Source of the DNA: UBA1757 sp963617485
GTDB lineage: Bacteria > Bacteroidota > Bacteroidia > Bacteroidales > UBA1402
Assembly (NCBI GenBank): GCA_963617485.1
Contig: CAVEPA010000002.1
Span: 157,550 to 221,549 of the forward strand
Length of the DNA stretch: 64,000 bases
Reading direction: 5' to 3'
Part shown: in pieces, positions 1 through 8,816 of the stretch
How the letters are laid out: the number at the start of each line of letters is the position of its first letter
How positions within the stretch are numbered: position 1 is the first letter of the stretch
The notes under the pieces: generated by a model
Told to the model about the DNA's origin: nothing
What the model saw: only the letters and a program-made list of their open reading frames with translations
Database searches by the model: none
Program-made: the position numbers and the translations under genes

Positions 1-779
1 TGCTGTGCCGCCTGCTGGGGGTCAGTACGGGATTCTTTGCCCGTCTGCTGGAATTGCCGGCTTCGCTGCCGATGCTGCTCCGTCGCCCTTGGACGTTGCT
101 AAGCTATATGTTCGTGCATAATGGACTGATGCACTTGTTCTTCAATATGCTGTGGCTGTATTTTTTCGGCCGGCTGTTTTTGCGCTATTTCGGCACGAGG
201 CAGTTCTTGGCGGCCTATTTCGGCGGTGGCATTGCGGGTGCTGTAGTCTATCTCTTGGGCTATAACCTGCTGGCTTATTATCAACCGATGGCCGATTTCA
301 GCCTTTTGGCTGGTTCTTCAGCTGCCATTCTGTCGCTTACGCTGGCGCAGGCCTTCTACCAACCCGACGAAGAAATAAATCTGTTTATGTTCGGCCGCCT
401 CAAGATGAAGTGGCTGGTAGTGGCCATGGTGGTGATTGATTTGCTCAGCTTGACGGGCGACAATGGCGGCGGCAGTCTGTCTCATTTGGGAGGCGCGCTC
501 TTCGGCCTCTGCGCCGGTCTGTATTGGACCAAGGGCCAGTACCGTCTGAATGGGCGGCCATCCTTTTTCGACAAGATTTTCAAACAACGTCAAAGTGCTC
601 AGAGTAAGACCTATCATCGTCCTAGCCGCGAACAATCGAACAGTGACCAGGCTTATCGCGACCGCCGCAAGGCCGACAGCGATAGGGTGGATGCTATTTT
701 GGACAAGGTGAAGGCCTCCGGTTACGACAGCCTGACTGACGAAGAAAAACGCTTCCTTTTCGAGTCTGGCAGAAAATAA
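1..779 (+). CDS. Rhomboid family intramembrane serine protease (5' partial)
   Basis: The reading frame is open from the first bases of the window, so the true start lies upstream; a TTG at 54 is internal. Rhomboids are polytopic membrane proteases that cut transmembrane segments of other proteins. The visible part has several hydrophobic segments, the N-x-x-H-L-F-F-N-like stretch after helix 1 (HNGLMHLFFNML), a G-S-S-A motif whose second Ser (codon 318-320) fits the catalytic serine, and a catalytic His (codon 483-485) followed by LGGALFG on a later helix. After the membrane domain comes a basic, soluble tail ending in an acidic helix (DEEKRFLFESG), as I recall for Bacteroidetes rhomboids. 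The next gene starts 9 bp downstream, which suggests an operon. Substrate unknown. Confidence 0.88.
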   Translation, partial: LCRLLGVSTGFFARLLELPASLPMLLRRPWTLLSYMFVHNGLMHLFFNMLWLYFFGRLFLRYFGTRQFLAAYFGGGIAGAVVYLLGYNLLAYYQPMADFSLLAGSSAAILSLTLAQAFYQPDEEINLFMFGRLKMKWLVVAMVVIDLLSLTGDNGGGSLSHLGGALFGLCAGLYWTKGQYRLNGRPSFFDKIFKQRQSAQSKTYHRPSREQSNSDQAYRDRRKADSDRVDAILDKVKASGYDSLTDEEKRFLFESGRK

Positions 780-788
780 TAAGGCGAG

Positions 789-1892
789 ATGGCCAAGCAG
801 AACAAGCAGAAGAAACCCGGTTTTTTTGGTACCCTGCGCGATATGGTACTGGTTGCCGTCAGTGCGGTGCTGGCTCTCTTGCTGCTTGTGTCGGCCAAGT
901 TCACGCTCGTCAGCCCCGTGGAGCATAGTGTATGCATCTATCCAAACTATGCGCTGCCTTTTTTGTTTCTGCTCAACACAGTAAGCCTGGGCTATTGGAT
1001 ATGGCGTAAGAAAGGCTGGGCTTTGCTTTCGGTGCTGGCACTGCTTCTCTGCTGGGGCGAACTGAAGGTTTGGTTCCCTGTCCATCTGGGCGACGAAGCG
1101 GCTCCGCTGACAGAAAAAGAGTACAAAATCCTTACATACAATACGATGCAGTTCTCGAACGGAAACCCGCATCAGAAGAATAAACCCAATAAGGTGCTGG
1201 AATATCTCCGTTCATCGCAGGCCGATATCATCTGTCTGCAGGAAACCATGTGCTACGGCGGGAAAAGACTGTCCAAGGCCGATGTGAGGAAATCTCTGTC
1301 TGCCTATCCCTACCAATGCAGTCTGCCCGACGACAACAGCAACCGTATGTGGCTCTTCTCGAAGTATCCCATCCTCAAGAGCCGCCGCATAAAGTACCGG
1401 AGCGACTATAATGCAAGTTTCTATTGCGATGTCCAGCTGGACGGCAAGGTAATACGGGTCATCAACAATCATTTGGAATCGAACAAGCTAACCTCGCGCG
1501 ACAAAGATCTCTACAAGGATATTAAGCTGGATACGGAAAGCATCAGTCAGGGCGCTTTTACCTTGAACCGGAAACTGGGTCCAGCCGCCAGCCTGCGTGC
1601 CAAACAGGCAGATGCAGTGGCGCGCGAAATAGCGGAGTCTCCTTATCCGGTGATAGTCTGCGGCGATTTCAATGATATTCCCAATTCCTACACTTACCGG
1701 CGCATATCCAAAGGATTGCAAGATGCCTGGGCTTCCCATGCCACCGGTTTCGGTATCACTTTTCACGAATCTCTGTACCGCTTCCGCATCGATTACATCT
1801 TGCACTCTCCCTCTATCAAGAGCCGCCAGCCTCAAGTTGACAGGCTCGGCTATTCCGACCATTATCCGCTTTGGACATATTTTCAGCTGTAA
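789..1892 (+). CDS. Membrane-anchored endonuclease/exonuclease/phosphatase family protein
   Basis: This is a 367-residue protein. The N-terminal 95 residues hold about three hydrophobic segments (roughly 14-38, 50-67, 74-92), and the rest is an EEP-fold metal-dependent phosphoesterase domain. Family motifs are visible: L-Q-E near residue 152 (metal ligand Glu), NNHLES, CGDFND near 292-296, and a terminal YSDHYP near 356 with the catalytic Asp-His. The family includes DNases, sphingomyelinases and lipid phosphatases, so the substrate cannot be named. Position between a rhomboid and priA, with a 9-bp gap before it and a 2-bp gap after it, points to one transcript. The domain probably sits on the periplasmic or cytoplasmic face of the inner membrane; the side cannot be told from sequence. 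Confidence 0.88.
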   Translation: MAKQNKQKKPGFFGTLRDMVLVAVSAVLALLLLVSAKFTLVSPVEHSVCIYPNYALPFLFLLNTVSLGYWIWRKKGWALLSVLALLLCWGELKVWFPVHLGDEAAPLTEKEYKILTYNTMQFSNGNPHQKNKPNKVLEYLRSSQADIICLQETMCYGGKRLSKADVRKSLSAYPYQCSLPDDNSNRMWLFSKYPILKSRRIKYRSDYNASFYCDVQLDGKVIRVINNHLESNKLTSRDKDLYKDIKLDTESISQGAFTLNRKLGPAASLRAKQADAVAREIAESPYPVIVCGDFNDIPNSYTYRRISKGLQDAWASHATGFGITFHESLYRFRIDYILHSPSIKSRQPQVDRLGYSDHYPLWTYFQL

Positions 1893-1894
1893 AG

Positions 1895-4135
1895 ATGTCG
1901 ACGATAGCGGAAGTGATATTGCCTGTCCCTTTTTGTGACACTTTGAGTTACGCTGTTCCCGACAGCCTGAAGGGAAACGTGCTGCCCGGCTGTCGCATAA
2001 CGGTGCCGCTTAAAGGAAAGACCGCCATGACGGGTATTGTGTTGAGAATCAAGGAGGAAAAGGTTGATTACCCCCTCAAGGACATAACAGCGCTGCTCGA
2101 TGTATGCCCGGTGATGAGCCCAATACAGCTCGATTTTTGGAAATGGCTGGCCTCGTACTATGCTTGTAAGCTAGGAGAGGTGATGGCGGCCGCGCTGCCC
2201 ACCGGCTTGAAGTCGGAAGAAGGGTATAAACCCAAAACGGAAATTTGTCTGTCGCTGACTCCCGTTTATCGTCAAGAAGAGAATCTGGATGCACTGATGC
2301 AAGCGCTCAAGACCAAAGCCAAGAAACAATGGCAGTTGTTGCAGCTGTTTTTATCGATGAAATCGGATGATTTCTCTCTGTCCAGGACCCGATTGTTGCA
2401 ACATGCCGGCACTTCTCCGGCGGCTTTGAAGTCTTTGATAGACAAAGGTGTGCTTGAACAGCACCAACAGGAAGTGTCGCGTCTTAGATTCTGGCAAAGT
2501 GAGGAGGAACAGACTATCCGTTTTTCGCCTGCGCAAGAACGGGCTTATCATCAGATACGCACTGCTTGGGAAAAACAGGACATCTGTCTGTTGCATGGTG
2601 TTACTTCGAGCGGTAAGACCGAAATCTATACCCAACTGATAAAGGAAACCTTGGCGCAGGGCAAACAAGCACTCTATCTTTTGCCCGAAATCGCTCTGAC
2701 GGCCCAAATGACGCGCCGCTTGAGAAAAAGGTTCGGTGAAATCATGCTGGTTTACCACTCGAAATGCTCTATGAACGAACGGGTGGAAATCTGGCGGCGT
2801 GTGCTGGCCGGCGAGGGTCCTCTCTTGGTGGTTGGCGTGCGTTCATCGGTGTTTTTGCCCTTCCAGCGTTTGGGTCTAATCGTTATTGACGAAGAACACG
2901 AGCCTTCGTACAAACAAAGCGAGCCTGCCCCGCGCTACCATGCGCGCAATGCAGCCCTGATGTTGGCCAAGATGCATCATGCCAAGGCTTTGCTCGGTTC
3001 GGCAACGCCCTCGCTGGAGTCGTATACCAAGGCACGGGAAGGACGCTATGCCTTGGTGAAACTCGAGGAGCGTTACCGCGATATGCAAATGCCCGAAATT
3101 TTGTTGGCAAATATTTCAGAAGCCCGCCGCAAGAAAGAGATGCAAGCCATGTTCACGCCTTTGCTTATCGAAAAAATGAAGGCGGCACTCGAGCAAGGCG
3201 AGCAGGTGATACTCTTCCACAACCGACGCGGCTATGCCACGGTGATGAGTTGTCGGGCATGCGACTGGACCCCGCGATGCCGACGTTGTGATGTGGCGCT
3301 CACTTACCATAAGCAAAGCAACAGTCTGCGTTGTCACTATTGCGGCCGACAATATGCCATTCCATCGAGATGTCCGGCTTGCGGCAAGCCCATGCTGGCC
3401 AGTTTCGGCTATGGTACCGAACAGATACAGGAAGCGGTGCAACAGCTCTTCCCTCAAGCCCGGGTGGCCCGTATGGACACCGATGTGACGACAGGGCGCG
3501 GCGTGGTGGAGCAGACCATAAAAGACTTTGAGCAACAACATATTGATGTGCTTATCGGTACGCAGATGATAGGCAAGGGTCTCGACTTCGACCATGTGAG
3601 TGTGGTAGGCGTGCTCAATGCCGATATGATGCTCAATCAGAACGATTTCAGAGCGCATGAACGCGCTTTTCAGCTATTGGTGCAGGTGAGCGGCCGCGCC
3701 GGCCGCAAGGGCCGGCGCGGTACGGTCGTCATCCAAACCAACGACCCTTCCCAGCCGCTCATTCAGCGCGTTCTGCACTACGACTACGCCAGCTTCTATG
3801 TGGATGCCATGAAGGAACGCTACGATTTTCATTACCCGCCCTATTACTACATCATCGATGTGTGGTTCAAGCATCCCCAGCAAAGCAAGGTGCAGACGGC
3901 GGCGCAGTATTTTGCCAATATCTTGGAACCCTTGTTCCCGGGTATGGTTTACGGACCTTTCGACCCGGCCGTGGCCAAAGTGCGTGAAGTGTTTATCCAG
4001 AAACTCAGTCTCAAAATAGCCCCCACCCAGTCTCTTTTGAAAATAAAAGACTACCTTTGCGGCCTGCAAGCGCATCTGCAGAAAGATCCGCTTACCAGAC
4101 AAGTGCAAATCTATTTTGACGTCGATCCTTTATAA
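1895..4135 (+). CDS. priA: Primosomal protein N' / replication restart helicase PriA
   Basis: PriA is a 3'-to-5' superfamily 2 helicase that reloads the replisome at stalled forks. I chose ATG 1895 (746 aa), just after the upstream stop, over an in-frame TTG at 1871. The N-terminal DNA-binding part opens with an EVILPVPFCDTLSYAVP-type stretch. Walker A is GVTSSGKTE near residues 236-244 and the Walker B box is DEEH near 332-335. The Cys-rich zinc-binding insertion (residues about 453-497) has paired C-x-x-C motifs, and motif VI is SGRAGRKGRRG near 599-609. All key motifs are intact and the length is normal. The stop overlaps the next start as TAATG, so the two are probably translationally coupled. 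Confidence 0.96.
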   Translation: MSTIAEVILPVPFCDTLSYAVPDSLKGNVLPGCRITVPLKGKTAMTGIVLRIKEEKVDYPLKDITALLDVCPVMSPIQLDFWKWLASYYACKLGEVMAAALPTGLKSEEGYKPKTEICLSLTPVYRQEENLDALMQALKTKAKKQWQLLQLFLSMKSDDFSLSRTRLLQHAGTSPAALKSLIDKGVLEQHQQEVSRLRFWQSEEEQTIRFSPAQERAYHQIRTAWEKQDICLLHGVTSSGKTEIYTQLIKETLAQGKQALYLLPEIALTAQMTRRLRKRFGEIMLVYHSKCSMNERVEIWRRVLAGEGPLLVVGVRSSVFLPFQRLGLIVIDEEHEPSYKQSEPAPRYHARNAALMLAKMHHAKALLGSATPSLESYTKAREGRYALVKLEERYRDMQMPEILLANISEARRKKEMQAMFTPLLIEKMKAALEQGEQVILFHNRRGYATVMSCRACDWTPRCRRCDVALTYHKQSNSLRCHYCGRQYAIPSRCPACGKPMLASFGYGTEQIQEAVQQLFPQARVARMDTDVTTGRGVVEQTIKDFEQQHIDVLIGTQMIGKGLDFDHVSVVGVLNADMMLNQNDFRAHERAFQLLVQVSGRAGRKGRRGTVVIQTNDPSQPLIQRVLHYDYASFYVDAMKERYDFHYPPYYYIIDVWFKHPQQSKVQTAAQYFANILEPLFPGMVYGPFDPAVAKVREVFIQKLSLKIAPTQSLLKIKDYLCGLQAHLQKDPLTRQVQIYFDVDPL

Positions 4136-5229
4136 TGAAGATGCAGCGTTTCATCATCCCATTTCTGCTTTTAGCCCTTGTGGCTATGGCTAAGCCCGTC
4201 TGTGCCCAAACTCGGGACAACGGACCGCAGTGGGTATACAAGCTTGAGGCGCTCAATTATTTCGACAACCGCGAGTATAAAGCCGATATCCAGCACTCGC
4301 AAACCATTTTCGCCACCCGCCTGTCACCCGAGGTAGGCTTGGCTGTCAATGATGAGCTACGAGGCTTGCAACATCGCCTGATGTTGGGTTTGCATTTTAC
4401 CAAGGAAATGGGCAAAACCATCGATGAAAAGAGCTTTATCCCCACCGTTTACTACCACCTGCATCATCAGCCTTCGGGTTTTAGCATGAGCTTGGGTTCG
4501 TTGCCGTATACTCTTCTCAGCGAGGACCTTCCCGCCTATATTTTATACGATTCCATCGCGTATGCCAGACCGAATATACAGGGCGCGTTGTTGCAATACC
4601 GCAGCAACCGTGCTTTTGCCGATTTTATCTGCGATTGGCGTTCCATGCAGACCCTGGAGCAGCGCGAGGCCTTTCGGCTGATTCTCAACGGTCAATATCG
4701 TTGGAATATCTTGGCAGCAGGGGCCTTGATGCAGATGAACCATCTGGCCAGCTATAAATTTCAAAAGAACGGCGTTTGCGATGATATGTTGCTGCAACCC
4801 TACCTTAGTTTGAATCTGCCTTTGCTGGACAGCCTTCAGCTCAAGGCCGGTTACCTGCTTTCTTACCAGTGCGACCGGACATCGCCCATGACCCCCAGTT
4901 GGACGCAAGCCTTGGTGTTGGATGTGTGTGCCCGCTGGAAACATCTGGGCATCAAAAACAGCCTTTATGTAGGAAGCAATTTGCAATCCTTGTACGATGC
5001 TTATGGCAGCCTGCTTTATCAAGGAGATTCCTTCTATCGCTCTTCCCTGTACAACCGTTGCGACTTGTATGTTTATCTGTTCCGCAACAATTTTGTCAAT
5101 TGCCTTTTTTCCTGGAATCTACATTATACTAAAGAATATGGTCTGGATTATCAACAACAGCTCATCTGCCGCTTTTCGACCGACGGCTTGAGACAGAACC
5201 GGGCCATTCGTAACCTTTTTGGAAAATGA
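4135..5229 (+). CDS. Hypothetical secreted, probable outer-membrane beta-barrel protein
   Basis: This 364-residue protein has a clear signal peptide (hydrophobic core FLLLALVAMA, cut near Cys-Ala-Gln at residue 25). The mature part is rich in Tyr, Leu and Gln, with alternating polar/hydrophobic stretches and many aromatic residues at presumed strand ends, as expected for an outer-membrane barrel of perhaps 12-16 strands. I recognise no named family. Its start overlaps the priA stop (TAATG) and its stop overlaps the antiporter start (ATGA), so it is tightly built into the operon. Function not assigned; the barrel call is an inference from composition. Confidence 0.6.
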   Translation: MKMQRFIIPFLLLALVAMAKPVCAQTRDNGPQWVYKLEALNYFDNREYKADIQHSQTIFATRLSPEVGLAVNDELRGLQHRLMLGLHFTKEMGKTIDEKSFIPTVYYHLHHQPSGFSMSLGSLPYTLLSEDLPAYILYDSIAYARPNIQGALLQYRSNRAFADFICDWRSMQTLEQREAFRLILNGQYRWNILAAGALMQMNHLASYKFQKNGVCDDMLLQPYLSLNLPLLDSLQLKAGYLLSYQCDRTSPMTPSWTQALVLDVCARWKHLGIKNSLYVGSNLQSLYDAYGSLLYQGDSFYRSSLYNRCDLYVYLFRNNFVNCLFSWNLHYTKEYGLDYQQQLICRFSTDGLRQNRAIRNLFGK

Positions 5230-6176
5230 TACAGTATTTGCTTATTGTAGTCGGCTTTGTCTTGCTGACATTCGGTGCCGACTTTTTGGTTGACGGTTCG
5301 AGCAGTGTGGCAAAACGTCTGAAAATATCCGATTTGCTTATCGGTCTTACCGTGGTGGCTTTCGGAACTTCGGCACCCGAACTGGTAGTGAACATCGTGG
5401 CCTCGGTGGAAGGTAACAACGAATTGGCCATGACCAATATCCTGGGAAGCAACACTATCAATGTCTTTATCATTCTGGGCTTGTCGGCAGCCATTTATCC
5501 CATCTATTGCCAACGCAGCCTGCGGCATTTCGAGATACCTCTGGCCACTTTGGGCGGTCTGCTGGTGTTACTGTTGGGCACCGACTTCTTTGTAACTTCC
5601 GCACCGAGAGAGCTCTCGCGTTGGGATGCCGCCGTCATGCTGATGTTTTTCGCTTTCTTTATGTATCAGACCATTAAGACCGGCATTAAGGCGGGTGACG
5701 ATGAAGCCGAAGAAGTGAAAGTGAAATCTTGGGGATTGTCTGTGCTGATGATAGTGGGCGGTTTGGTCATGCTGGTGGTAGGCGGCGATATCATCGTGAA
5801 ATCGGCCACGGCCATCGCCCGCAGCTGGGGCGTAAGCGATGCTATTATCGGTGTAACGGTGGTGGCTTTGGGAACATCCCTGCCCGAACTGGCCACCTCG
5901 GTGATGGCCGTTATCAAGAAGAACGGCGACATGGCCATCGGCAACATCATCGGCAGCAATATCTTCAATATCTTCTTTATCCTGTCGGTGAGCGCCATGA
6001 TACATCCGCTGCAGTACTATCCCAACATGATATTGGATGCTGTCATGGCATTTTTGGGATGCTTCCTGGTGATGCTCTTCGTAGCAAAAGGAAAACATCG
6101 CATAGGACATTGGCAAGGTGTGTTCATGCTCGTTGTCTATGCGATGTATCTTTACCTGCTTATCCGCAGTCTCTGA
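5226..6176 (+). CDS. Calcium/sodium antiporter (CaCA family, YrbG type)
   Basis: A 316-residue inner-membrane exchanger with about ten transmembrane helices in two inverted halves. The signature alpha repeats are plain: FGTSAPEL with a following LGSNTIN around residues 45-82, and LGTSLPEL with IGSNIFN around residues 214-250. The Glu of each S-A-P-E / S-L-P-E motif and the G-S-N motifs form the cation site in this family. It probably exports Ca2+ (or takes up Na+) using the opposing gradient. The start overlaps the previous stop by ATGA. A second, diverged copy of the family lies at 10349-11302. The gene faces a convergent peptidase with only 14 bp between them and no obvious terminator. Confidence 0.94.
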   Translation: MIQYLLIVVGFVLLTFGADFLVDGSSSVAKRLKISDLLIGLTVVAFGTSAPELVVNIVASVEGNNELAMTNILGSNTINVFIILGLSAAIYPIYCQRSLRHFEIPLATLGGLLVLLLGTDFFVTSAPRELSRWDAAVMLMFFAFFMYQTIKTGIKAGDDEAEEVKVKSWGLSVLMIVGGLVMLVVGGDIIVKSATAIARSWGVSDAIIGVTVVALGTSLPELATSVMAVIKKNGDMAIGNIIGSNIFNIFFILSVSAMIHPLQYYPNMILDAVMAFLGCFLVMLFVAKGKHRIGHWQGVFMLVVYAMYLYLLIRSL

Positions 6177-6190
6177 CGGCAGTCCATCCT

Positions 6191-7579
6191 TTACTTTTGG
6201 ATAAGCGCCTCTACCTCTTCGATGGTCTTGGGCTTGGTCTTGTGTCCGAGACACTTGGGACCTTGCGCGGTAATGGCGTAGTTCTCTTCGTTGCGGATAC
6301 CGCCAAAGTCGCGCCATTTTTCAACTTCGCTCCAAACGATGAAATCGTCGTGGATATGACGTTCGCGCCATAGGTCGATAAGTTCGGGAATGAAATAGAT
6401 GCCCGGTTCCACTGTAAATACATGACCCGGTTTTAAGGCCTTGGCAAAGCGTAGCGATTTAAGACCGAACTGCGTACTCTTGGGTTGCCCGTCGTAACCG
6501 ACATATACCTCTCCCAAGTTTTCCATGTCGTGCACATCCAAACCCATTTGATGACCCAGTCCGTGAGGCAAGAACAGCGCGTGTACACCTTGAGCCAGAA
6601 TGTCATCCACTGAACCTTTGAGCAGACCGAGCGCTTTCATGTTTTCGGCCAACTTGCGGCAGACAGCGAAATGAACCTCTTTATAAGTGATGCCTTCGCG
6701 CAGGTTTTCGATGGCGGTCATATGCGATTCCAACGACATTTCATAAATGATGCGTTGTCTTGTGCTGAATGGCTGTCCGACGGGGAAGGTACTCGACAGG
6801 TCGCCGCAATAATGGCTTTCGATTTCTGCACCGGCATCCAAAAGGAAAAGGTCACCTTTCTTCAGCACATTGCCATGGTAGTGGTTGTGCAGCGTCTGGC
6901 CGTTGCGGGTTGCGATGACTGGGAACGAGATGTAGCCGTTGGCAGCCAGCGCAATCTCTTCCACGCGAGCCGATACCTGAGCTTCCAAGATGCCCGGACG
7001 TGCCGTCTGCATAGCGGCAACGTGCATATCCACCGAGATGTCCACTGCCTTTTCAATTTCGGCCAGTTCTTCGTCGCTCTTGATTTCGCGTTGGGCTACA
7101 ATGGCCTTGATAAGGTTGACGGATTCTTTTTCGGCCAATTGGGCGACGGGGCAACCCAGCAGTTCGGACATCCGTATTTTGACGGCGTGATGATAGGGGA
7201 GGGTGAAGTGAATCTGACGCTTCTGCGCCAAGGCTTTGGTGATGTAGGAAGCCAGCTCTTTCGAGGCGGCCACTTCTTCTACACCTACGCCAGCAGCGCG
7301 TTCGGCAAGTTTGGGCTGCGGACCCATCCATACGATGTCGTCTATGCTGTAATCGTCGCCGAAAAGCAGGCAGCGGTTGGCCTCAATGTCCATCAAGGCG
7401 GCCAGGCCGGGAAAGTCTATGCCGAAGAAATACAGAAAATTACTGTCCTGACGGAAGGGAAAACAGTTGTCGGGATAGTTCATGGGGCTGTCTTCGTTGC
7501 CCAGGAAAAGAACCAGGCCTGAGCCTAGCTGCTGCGCCAGACGTTGGCGTCTTTGGCGATAAGTGTCGGCGGTAAACAT
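6191..7579 (-). CDS. Aminopeptidase P family protein (Xaa-Pro aminopeptidase)
   Basis: This 462-residue cytoplasmic metallopeptidase of family M24B removes an N-terminal residue preceding proline. The N-terminal domain begins with YRQRRQRLAQQLGSG and includes the NFLYFFGIDFPG stretch usual in bacterial PepP proteins. The C-terminal pita-bread domain carries all dinuclear metal ligands: Asp in LLDAGAE, Asp in CGDLSSTFP, His in HGLGHQMG, Glu in EPGIYF and Glu in IRNEEN. Length is normal. It is transcribed alone on the minus strand, divergent from the HD-domain gene. A start at 7579 (ATG) leaves about 85 bp to the HD gene start, where both promoters must sit. Confidence 0.94.
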   Translation of the reverse strand: MFTADTYRQRRQRLAQQLGSGLVLFLGNEDSPMNYPDNCFPFRQDSNFLYFFGIDFPGLAALMDIEANRCLLFGDDYSIDDIVWMGPQPKLAERAAGVGVEEVAASKELASYITKALAQKRQIHFTLPYHHAVKIRMSELLGCPVAQLAEKESVNLIKAIVAQREIKSDEELAEIEKAVDISVDMHVAAMQTARPGILEAQVSARVEEIALAANGYISFPVIATRNGQTLHNHYHGNVLKKGDLFLLDAGAEIESHYCGDLSSTFPVGQPFSTRQRIIYEMSLESHMTAIENLREGITYKEVHFAVCRKLAENMKALGLLKGSVDDILAQGVHALFLPHGLGHQMGLDVHDMENLGEVYVGYDGQPKSTQFGLKSLRFAKALKPGHVFTVEPGIYFIPELIDLWRERHIHDDFIVWSEVEKWRDFGGIRNEENYAITAQGPKCLGHKTKPKTIEEVEALIQK

Positions 7580-7610
7580 AAGTCTTGAGAGGTAATAAGT
7601 TGTATAAAAC

Positions 7611-7633
7611 TTGACAAATATACTTTATTTTTG
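7611..7633 (+). promoter_or_regulatory. Putative Bacteroidetes-type promoter for the HD-domain gene
   Basis: TATTTTTG at 7626-7633 fits the TAnnTTTG -7 box used by the Bacteroidetes primary sigma factor. TTG trinucleotides at 7611 and 7600 are candidate -33 elements, though neither has the ideal 19-bp spacing. Transcription would begin near 7640, about 26 bp before ATG 7666. This also argues against a GTG start at 7633. Confidence 0.45.
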
Positions 7634-7665
7634 TGTTTGCGATTTTGTTCGAGCAAAAAAAGATA

Positions 7666-8307
7666 ATGATGAAAAGCGATATCGTCCAATATATCGAGCA
7701 AGAAATCTTGCCCCAGTACGAGAACTTCGATATGGCGCACCGTGGCGGACACGTGCGTGCAGTGATACAGCGGGCGCTGGAACTCGTTCCCTATTATCCG
7801 GTGGATGAAAACATGGTGTATGTGGCGGCGGCCTATCACGACCTGGGTCTGGCGTATGGCCGGGAGCTACACCACCTCTATTCTGGCCGCCGCCTGCGCG
7901 GGGACACCCGTCTGGCGCGGTGGTTTACCACCGGCCAGATCGAGGTGATGGCGCAGGCGGCGGAAGACCATCGTGCCAGCGCACAAACCGAGCCGCGCAA
8001 CATTTATGGCAAGATAGTGGCCGAGGCCGACCGCCTTATCGATGCCGATATGGTGATACGGCGCACGCTTCAGTACGGCTTGGACCATTGTCCTCAATTC
8101 ACCGAGGACGGACACTGCGAGCGGGCCTTGCACCATTTGCGCGAAAAGTACGGCCGCGGCGGCTATCTGAAGGTATTCTTGCCCGAATCGCCCAATGCGG
8201 CGGCTCTGGAAAATCTTCAAGCACTTATTGCCGACGAAGCGAAAATTCGCCCGCTGCTGCACGAAATCTTCCGCTCTCTAACGCAAAATGGAGGCGCAGT
8301 CTCTTAA
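7666..8307 (+). CDS. HD-domain phosphohydrolase family protein
   Basis: This is a 213-residue cytoplasmic protein. I chose ATG 7666 (or 7669) because the upstream in-frame GTG at 7633 lies in the promoter box. HD-domain metal ligands are visible: His in AHRGGH near residue 26, the H-D pair in AAAYHDLGLAYG at residues 58-59, the D-H in AAEDHRAS, and a later Asp in ADRLIDAD. HD proteins hydrolyse nucleotides or cyclic nucleotides; this one resembles the small uncharacterised YedJ/YpgQ-like group. The sequence between the motifs is Arg- and His-rich. It appears monocistronic: the following 560 bp hold only a broken gene on the other strand. Confidence 0.82.
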   Translation: MMKSDIVQYIEQEILPQYENFDMAHRGGHVRAVIQRALELVPYYPVDENMVYVAAAYHDLGLAYGRELHHLYSGRRLRGDTRLARWFTTGQIEVMAQAAEDHRASAQTEPRNIYGKIVAEADRLIDADMVIRRTLQYGLDHCPQFTEDGHCERALHHLREKYGRGGYLKVFLPESPNAAALENLQALIADEAKIRPLLHEIFRSLTQNGGAVS

Positions 8308-8696
8308 ATCACTTTTTCTACCATCAATTCCCATGTTACACAATGTAATGCTCCACCTCTTTTTACAAGTGGCATTGCATATATCGGCATAATTTCCTTA
8401 TTCGGAAACAATCTTGTCATCAAGTGGATTGCCTCTATATCATTGGGATAGTCATTCAAATAGCACCATGAGTCTGGCTCCAACTGACAATCATAGTTCA
8501 ATTCCACAACATCAAAATGAGCATCAAGTATTTTCCGCAACCTTCTGTAAAACGCCTTCACTTGACATCTTGCATGTAATTCTAGGGAAGGCTACACATA
8601 CAAAATCTTCTTGGCTAGTTCTGTAAACTCATTGGTAATTGATTCTTCAGAGGATGTGCCGCCATGGAAAGTCTTAAGCAAATCGTTAAGTGTCAT
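8304..8696 (-). pseudogene. Remnant of an agmatine deiminase / peptidylarginine deiminase-like gene with an in-frame stop
   Basis: On the minus strand one frame of 131 codons runs from ATG 8696 to a stop at 8304 and is interrupted once by TAG at 8592-8594. The C-terminal part matches the end of the guanidino-group-modifying deiminase superfamily: SWCYLND, then EAIHLMTRLFPNKEIMPI, then GGALHCVT, where the Cys is the family's catalytic nucleophile. Full members are about 350 residues, so roughly the N-terminal two thirds are gone. The first 34 codons (MTLNDLLKTFHGG...) are not recognisable. A good promoter precedes the ATG. A GTG at 8561 could in theory start a separate 85-residue protein, but an isolated C-terminal third would lack most of the active site. 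I call it a decayed gene. Confidence 0.6.
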
Positions 8697-8720
8697 GATG
8701 AAGTCTTTTGTTTCTTGAAG

Positions 8721-8750
8721 CAAAGGTAACCCTTTTTCCAAGATTGACAA
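8721..8750 (-). promoter_or_regulatory. Bacteroidetes-type promoter driving the deiminase remnant
   Basis: Read on the minus strand, TTG (8750-8748), a 19-bp spacer and TACCTTTG (8728-8721) match the -33/-7 layout exactly. The ATG at 8696 lies 24 bp beyond the -7 box. The box is intact although the gene behind it looks broken. Confidence 0.6.
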
Positions 8751-8816
8751 CCGGTAGGTCGGGCGTTCCAAGGTTTTGTAAGATGGTTACAAAGACGTTT
8801 TATTTGTGTGAAGGTC

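Noticed and set aside
1871..1894. TTG start extending priA by 8 codons
   Set aside because: It would overlap the upstream stop, while ATG 1895 lies right after it and gives the usual N-terminus.
8592..8594. Recoding of TAG as pyrrolysine or readthrough
   Set aside because: No recoding signal or decoding genes are seen, and the frame covers only the C-terminal third of the family, so decay is the simpler view.
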